Assembly: GCF_000333035.1 (NCBI RefSeq)
Contig: NZ_BANU01000006.1
Location: 1-64,000, forward strand
Direction of reading: 5' to 3'
From: Gordonia sihwensis NBRC 108236
GTDB lineage: Bacteria; Actinomycetota; Actinomycetes; Mycobacteriales; Mycobacteriaceae
DNA: 64,000 nucleotides
Both the position numbers and the translations under genes were made by a program. The notes under the pieces were generated by a model. It saw nothing but the letters and a program-made list of their open reading frames with translations, was not told the origin of the DNA and did no database searches. This document shows, one piece after another, positions 59,706 to 64,000 of the stretch (the first letter of the stretch is position 1; every line of letters starts with the position of its first letter).

Positions 59706-59725
59706 CGGCGCAGTCCGCCGGGAAC

Positions 59726-59767
59726 GACGATGTCCCCGGCGCCGTACAGGCGTCCGGGGACATCGTC
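59726..59767 (-). terminator. FAS-II operon terminator
   Basis: Arms 59726-59739 and 59754-59767 are perfectly complementary over 14 bp and extended by an inner CGCC/GGCG pair with one bulged base. It begins 25 bases after the accD6 stop on the minus strand, the right place to end the operon. Confidence 0.78.
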
Positions 59768-59791
59768 GAACTCATGCGCTCCAAGTGCGCG

Positions 59792-61243
59792 TCACAGCGG
59801 AATGTTCTTGTGCCGTCCGCGTCGGGCAGGCGCCGAAGCGAGGGCCTCGGCGATGATGCTGCGAGTCTTGGCCGGATCGATGATCTCGTCGACGACGCCG
59901 ATCGACTGGGCACGGCCGACGCCGCCTGCGATCTGCTCGTGCTCCTGGGCGAGGCGCTCGTGAAGCTCCTCGCGCTCCTCCTCCGGGGCCGCGGCGAGGG
60001 TCTTCTTGTGCAGAATGCCGACGGCGGCCTTGGCGCCCATGACGGCGACCTCGGAGCCCGGCCAGGCGAAGACAGCGGTGGCGCCGAGGGCGCGCGAGTT
60101 CATGGCGATGTAGGCGCCGCCGTAGATCTTGCGGGTCACGAGCGTGACACGCGGCACCGAGCACTCGGCGAACGCGTGCAGCAGCTTGGCGCCGCGGCGC
60201 ACGACGCCGTTCCACTCCTGGCCGACGCCCGGGAGGTAGCCGGGGACGTCGGTGATGACGATGATCGGCACACCGAAGGCATCGCACAGGCGCACGAAGC
60301 GGGAGGCCTTCTCGGCGGCCTCCGAGTTCAGGCAACCGCCCATCCGGAGCGGGTTGTTCGCGACGATGCCCACGCTGCGGCCCGACAAGCGGCCGAAGCC
60401 GACGGTGATGTTCGGGGCCCACTTGGCCTGGAACTCCTCGAAGGTGGTGACCTCCGACTCGCCGTCCGCCGCGAGCTGGGTGTCGAGGAGGGCCTCGACG
60501 ATCGGGTGGACGTCGTAGGCGCGCCGATTCGACTCGGGCAGCAGTGCGCGCAGGTCGGTGTCGCCGGCCTCCGCCTTCTCCCGGTTGAAGTGACCCTGCT
60601 GCGAGAACGTGCCGACCAGACGGCGGGCGCGCCAGTACGCGTCGGCCTCCGAGTCGGCGGTGATGTGGCTGACGCCGGAGCGCTTGCCGTGGGTGTGCGG
60701 TCCGCCGAGCGATTCCATGTCGACCTGCTCGCCGGTGACGCTCTTGACCACGTCGGGCCCGGTCACGAAGACCCGGCCCTCCGGAGCCATGATCACGACG
60801 TCGGTCAGGGCCGGTCCGTACGCGGCACCGCCCGCGGCGAACCCGACCACCACGGAGATCTGCGGCACGTAACCCGATGCGCGCACCATGGCCTCGAACA
60901 CGCCCCCCACAGCGTGCAGGGCCTCGACGCCCTCGGCCAGTCGAGCGCCGCCCGAGTGCCAGATGCCCACGACGGGCGCCTGCTCGGCGATCGCGGTGTC
61001 GATCGCGTTCACGATGTGAGCGCAGCCGACGATCCCCATGGCACCGCCCATCACGGTGCCATCGGTGCAATAGGAGACGGTGCGAACACCGTTGACGTCG
61101 CCGATCGCCGCCAGCACACCCGATTTGTCTCGGGGATGCAGCAGCTCGACGGTTCCGTCGTCGAAGAAGCTAGTCAACCGCAGCAACGGATCGCGCGGAT
61201 CCGTCGCCTCCTCACGGCCGGGGATGGGTGCCAGTGTGGTCAT
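59792..61243 (-). CDS. accD6: Acyl-CoA carboxylase beta (carboxyltransferase) subunit
   Basis: The 483-residue carboxyltransferase has N- and C-terminal crotonase-like halves: YCTDGTVMGGAMGIVGCAHI, IWHSGGARLAEGVEAL (oxyanion), FVTGPDVVKSVTGEQV, and ITDVPGYLPGVGQEWNGVVR in the C-half. It works with a biotinylated alpha subunit encoded elsewhere to make malonyl-CoA for chain extension. In mycobacteria accD6 is the last gene of the FAS-II operon, as here, 27 bases after kas. Confidence 0.93.
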   Translation of the reverse strand: MTTLAPIPGREEATDPRDPLLRLTSFFDDGTVELLHPRDKSGVLAAIGDVNGVRTVSYCTDGTVMGGAMGIVGCAHIVNAIDTAIAEQAPVVGIWHSGGARLAEGVEALHAVGGVFEAMVRASGYVPQISVVVGFAAGGAAYGPALTDVVIMAPEGRVFVTGPDVVKSVTGEQVDMESLGGPHTHGKRSGVSHITADSEADAYWRARRLVGTFSQQGHFNREKAEAGDTDLRALLPESNRRAYDVHPIVEALLDTQLAADGESEVTTFEEFQAKWAPNITVGFGRLSGRSVGIVANNPLRMGGCLNSEAAEKASRFVRLCDAFGVPIIVITDVPGYLPGVGQEWNGVVRRGAKLLHAFAECSVPRVTLVTRKIYGGAYIAMNSRALGATAVFAWPGSEVAVMGAKAAVGILHKKTLAAAPEEEREELHERLAQEHEQIAGGVGRAQSIGVVDEIIDPAKTRSIIAEALASAPARRGRHKNIPL

Positions 61244-61270
61244 CGGGTTCTCCTATGCGGGGGTTGGGGA

Positions 61271-62536
61271 TCAGTATCGGCCGAATGCCAAGGCCACGTT
61301 GTGCCCACCGAATCCGAAGGAGTTGCTCAGCGCGAAGTCGATCTGTCCGCGGCGAGCCTCACCGTGTACGACGTCGATGTCGCCGCACTCCGGATCCAGG
61401 TTGTCCAGATTCAGCGTCGGGGGAATGACGGAGTCCTCCACCGACTTGATGGTCAGGACCGCTTCGAGAGCGCCGACGGCGCCGATCGAATGGCCCAGGG
61501 CTGACTTGGGCGCGTAGATGGCTGCGTGGTTGCCCACGGCGGCCTGGATGCCCAGCGATTCTGCGGTGTCTCCGATGGGGGTGGACGTCGCATGCGCGTT
61601 GACGTGCGTGATGTCCGATTTCTGCAGACCGGCGGTCTGCAGGGCTCGGGCCATCGCGCGGGTGTTGCCCTGCCCCGAGGGGTCGGGGGCGACGATGTGG
61701 AACCCGTCCGAGGTGATGCCGGTGCCCATCAGCCGAGCGTGGATGTGAGCACCGCGCGCCTTGGCGTGGTCCTCCCGCTCGAGGACGAGCATGGCCGCGG
61801 CCTCGCCGAAGACGAATCCGTCGCGGTCGGAGTCGAACGGGCGCGACGCGGACGCCGGATCGTCGTTCCGGGTGCTCATCGCGCGCATCATGCTGAAGGC
61901 TGCGATCGGCACCGCGTCGATGTGTCCTTCGACGCCGCCGCACACGATCATGTCGGCGTCGCCCATGACGATGTGACGCCATGCGTGTGCGATCGCCTCC
62001 GCACCCGACGAGCATGCCGAGACCGGGGTGATGACGCCGGCGCGTGCGCCGATGTTGAGACCTGCGACGGCCGCGGGCCCGTTGGGCATCGCCATCGAGA
62101 CGGCCAGCGGCGACACCTTGCGGTAGTTGCCGGTGTCCTTCAGAGCTCGGTCGGCGTCGATCAGCGAGTCCGCGCCGCCGATGCCGGTGCCGAGAACCAC
62201 GCCGAGCCGGTCGGGGTCGACCTCCGGCTCGCCGGCCTGCGCCCACAGGCGCTTGCTCATCACATGCGACATCCGCTCGACGTACGACATGCGTCGCGCC
62301 TCGATGCGAGTCACTTCGTTGGTCGGGTCGTCGACGAGACGACCACCGATGCTGACCGGCAATTTGTACTGCTCGACGAAATCGTCGGTCAGCTCCCGAA
62401 TGCCGGTCTTACCGGCGACGAGATTTTCCCAGGTCGTGTCGAGATCAGCTCCCAGGGGCGTGGTGGCGACCATGGAGGTCACCACCACGCTGGGGAACTC
62501 TCCACCGCGAGTGGAAAAGTCACGCAGCTCGGTCAT
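61271..62536 (-). CDS. kasA: Beta-ketoacyl-ACP synthase of FAS-II (KasA/KasB-like)
   Basis: The 421-residue condensing enzyme has active-site Cys175 in [12 protein letters not shown], first His in [11 protein letters not shown] (about 316), Lys region [12 protein letters not shown] and second His in [13 protein letters not shown]. It extends meromycolate precursors on AcpM. Mycobacteria carry kasA and kasB in tandem here; this locus has a single copy, so the name kasA is by position. ATG 62536 starts one base after the acpM stop. Confidence 0.92.
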   Translation of the reverse strand: MTELRDFSTRGGEFPSVVVTSMVATTPLGADLDTTWENLVAGKTGIRELTDDFVEQYKLPVSIGGRLVDDPTNEVTRIEARRMSYVERMSHVMSKRLWAQAGEPEVDPDRLGVVLGTGIGGADSLIDADRALKDTGNYRKVSPLAVSMAMPNGPAAVAGLNIGARAGVITPVSACSSGAEAIAHAWRHIVMGDADMIVCGGVEGHIDAVPIAAFSMMRAMSTRNDDPASASRPFDSDRDGFVFGEAAAMLVLEREDHAKARGAHIHARLMGTGITSDGFHIVAPDPSGQGNTRAMARALQTAGLQKSDITHVNAHATSTPIGDTAESLGIQAAVGNHAAIYAPKSALGHSIGAVGALEAVLTIKSVEDSVIPPTLNLDNLDPECGDIDVVHGEARRGQIDFALSNSFGFGGHNVALAFGRY

Positions 62537-62537
62537 G

Positions 62538-62840
62538 CTACGCCTGGCCGCCCTCGATCTGGGCGGCGATGGCTGCAGCGGTCTCGGGGTTCTCGGCCTC
62601 GAGCTTCTGGACGTAGGCGACGGTGTCGCCGACGGTGCGCAGGCTGGCGAGATCCTCGTCCGGAACCTTCACGCCGTACTTGTCCTCGACCTGGACGGCG
62701 ATCTCCACCATCGACAGCGAGTCGATGTCCAGATCGTCGACGAACGACTTCTCCAGCGTCACCTCCGACGGCTCGATGCCGGTGACTTCCTCGATGATCT
62801 CGGCGATGCCTGCGACGAGCTGTTCCTGAGTGGCGGCCAC
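62538..62840 (-). CDS. acpM: Meromycolate extension acyl carrier protein
   Basis: The 100-residue carrier has the phosphopantetheine site [10 protein letters not shown] with Ser41, between acidic helices. Its C-terminal extension ([20 protein letters not shown]) beyond the normal 78-residue ACP is typical of AcpM. It lies between fabD and kas in the FAS-II operon. Confidence 0.95.
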   Translation of the reverse strand: MAATQEQLVAGIAEIIEEVTGIEPSEVTLEKSFVDDLDIDSLSMVEIAVQVEDKYGVKVPDEDLASLRTVGDTVAYVQKLEAENPETAAAIAAQIEGGQA

Positions 62841-62947
62841 GGTGTGGCTCCCTTCTTCGTTTCTGTACTGCTATCTGGTTTTCCGGAGTCAGCGTGTGCT
62901 GAGTGGACGGGCCGTGAGGCCTTCCGGGGGTCGGGTGCTGCCGACCG

Positions 62948-63874
62948 CTATCCAAGTCCTGGGAGGTCCTCCAGATCGGCGGGGACCTTGACGGCTCGCG
63001 AGGGCACGCCCTTCAATTCACGCTTGGCGATGCCCACGAGCGTCCCGCCCGGCGCGAGTTCGACGATCGCGTCGGTGCCCGCCTCGCGGAGGTAGTCCGA
63101 ACAGAGGTCCCAGCGTACGGGGCTGGTGACCTGAGTGACGAGTCGGCGCAGGGCTTCGGCGCCGGTGGGAACGGGGCGACCGTCTGCGTTCGAGAGCAGG
63201 GTCCGGGTGGGGTCGGCGGGCGTGATCTGCGCCGCTGCCTCGGCGAACGCGTCCTGCGCCGGTGCCATGAACCGAGTGTGGAACGCTCCGGCGACCGCCA
63301 GTTTGCGCGTGCGCGCCTTGGCAGGCGGCGCCGAGATCAGCTTGTCGATGGCGACGACCGAACCCGCGGCGACGATCTGTCCCCTCGCGTTGCGGTTGGC
63401 GGGCACGAGGTCGAGATCGTCGAGGAAGGCGAGCACCTCGGTCTCATCGCCGCCGAGGATCGCGGCCATGGTGGTCTCCTCCAGCGCGCAGGCCTTGGCC
63501 ATCTCGGCGCCACGCACGCCGGCCAGGATCATCGCCTCATCGGCCGTCAGGACGCCCGCGACGGCGGCGGCGGCGACCTCGCCGATCGAGTGTCCGGCGA
63601 TCACGACGTCCGCGGGCAACTCGCCGTGGCGGCGGCGGAACTCGTCGAACGAGAGCAGTGCGGAGGCGACCACGAGCGGCTGGGTGACCGCGGTATCGGT
63701 GATCTCCTCCGCCGTCGCTGTGGTTCCGAGGCGTTCGAGGTCGAGTCCGATGGCCTCGGACCACGCGGAGACGCGGTCACGAGCCCCGGGCAGCTCCAAC
63801 CATTCGGTGAGCATGCCGGGTGTCTGGGAGCCCTGGCCGGGCGCAAGCAACGAAAGCACGTGACTAGGGAACAC
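62948..63874 (-). CDS. fabD: Malonyl-CoA:ACP transacylase
   Basis: The 308-residue enzyme transfers malonyl from CoA to AcpM. LLAPGQGSQTPGM, nucleophile Ser96 in IAGHSIGEVAAA, and active-site His in VAGAFHTRFMAPA (about 202) are all present. GTG 63874 starts the frame; another GTG five codons later (63859) is equally possible. It is the first gene of the FAS-II operon, downstream of a MabR-type operator. Confidence 0.93.
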   Translation of the reverse strand: MFPSHVLSLLAPGQGSQTPGMLTEWLELPGARDRVSAWSEAIGLDLERLGTTATAEEITDTAVTQPLVVASALLSFDEFRRRHGELPADVVIAGHSIGEVAAAAVAGVLTADEAMILAGVRGAEMAKACALEETTMAAILGGDETEVLAFLDDLDLVPANRNARGQIVAAGSVVAIDKLISAPPAKARTRKLAVAGAFHTRFMAPAQDAFAEAAAQITPADPTRTLLSNADGRPVPTGAEALRRLVTQVTSPVRWDLCSDYLREAGTDAIVELAPGGTLVGIAKRELKGVPSRAVKVPADLEDLPGLG

Positions 63875-63925
63875 CTTTCAGCTGTGTCGTAGTGGTGTTG
63901 CTGGGTACGAACCTTGGCGGCGATA

Positions 63926-63944
63926 TTTGTAGGGTTCCTACAAA
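63926..63944. promoter_or_regulatory. MabR-type operator of the FAS-II operon
   Basis: TTTGT-N9-ACAAA (63926-63944) is a 19-bp inverted repeat, 52 bases before the fabD start. In mycobacteria MabR binds a TTTTGT-N9-ACAAAA repeat upstream of fabD; spacing and sequence agree here. The arms are extended inward by AGG/CCT, giving eight paired bases. Confidence 0.8.
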
Positions 63945-64000
63945 AGTGACTCTGTCGGTGTTCCCATCGTCATCGGGTTGAGATCCGTTACGCGATCGAG

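Noticed and set aside
59132-61504. 790-codon plus-strand frame opposite DUF3145 and accD6
   Set aside because: Antisense artefact spanning two genes, a terminator and a tandem repeat; no motif.

Overview
The window is high-GC actinobacterial DNA with dense, overlapping genes and frequent GTG starts. Its right end carries the mycolic-acid FAS-II operon fabD-acpM-kas-accD6 with a MabR-type operator and a DUF3145 gene. This points to a mycolate-producing Mycobacteriales member, most like Gordonia (genus by inference only).

Left, 1 to about 24.45 kb: a genomic island rich in DNA-defence genes and their wreckage. A minus-strand cassette (10435 to 1275) encodes an AlpA-like HTH protein, a SNF2-type helicase with a PLD-like N-terminus, a DUF4391 protein, and the type III restriction-modification pair Mod and Res. 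Downstream are a methyltransferase tail, a TauD-like dioxygenase and a possibly HEPN-like partial gene. Next comes a Tn554-like element (about 10592-16546) with three tyrosine recombinases and a DUF6262 protein. It sits inside the catalytic NPPF motif of a type ISP restriction-modification gene, which also has a stop at codon 9. Further right are a self-operator HTH gene, small and exported proteins, a DUF6602 gene with an amber codon at position 10, and a HEPN-like protein. The island ends at a 44-nt tRNA(CAT) 3' fragment preceded by 25-bp direct repeats, a classical attachment-site arrangement.

Middle, 24.5-41.4 kb: chromosomal-looking regulation and stress genes. These are a histidine kinase/response regulator/ABC exporter set, a TetR-MFS pair, an FAD oxidoreductase, an EF-G-binding FBP protein, an HdeD-like protein, a SigF/SigB-family sigma factor, a Zn-alcohol dehydrogenase with a VOC protein, divergent PAS-ANTAR and LuxR regulators, and a CDGSH/methyltransferase/DUF6098/iron-redox cluster with a SigF-like promoter.

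41.4-47.7 kb: a decayed mobile region. It holds a frameshifted ImmA/IrrE gene, phage-like small genes, an ISL3-family fragment and a near-complete ISL3 copy, a serine-recombinase tail, a tRNA-Thr 3' fragment and an intact tRNA-Asn, with a GlxA-type regulator and its monooxygenase neighbour in between.

Right, 47.7-64 kb: lipid metabolism. A GntR/acyl-CoA dehydrogenase pair precedes a double-TetR regulator divergent from an enoyl-CoA hydratase/acyl-CoA synthetase/NDMA-type alcohol dehydrogenase run. Membrane proteins, a serine hydrolase, a release-factor-like protein and DUF3145 follow, and then the FAS-II operon reads leftward from the window edge. Long perfect hairpins mark many convergent gene ends.
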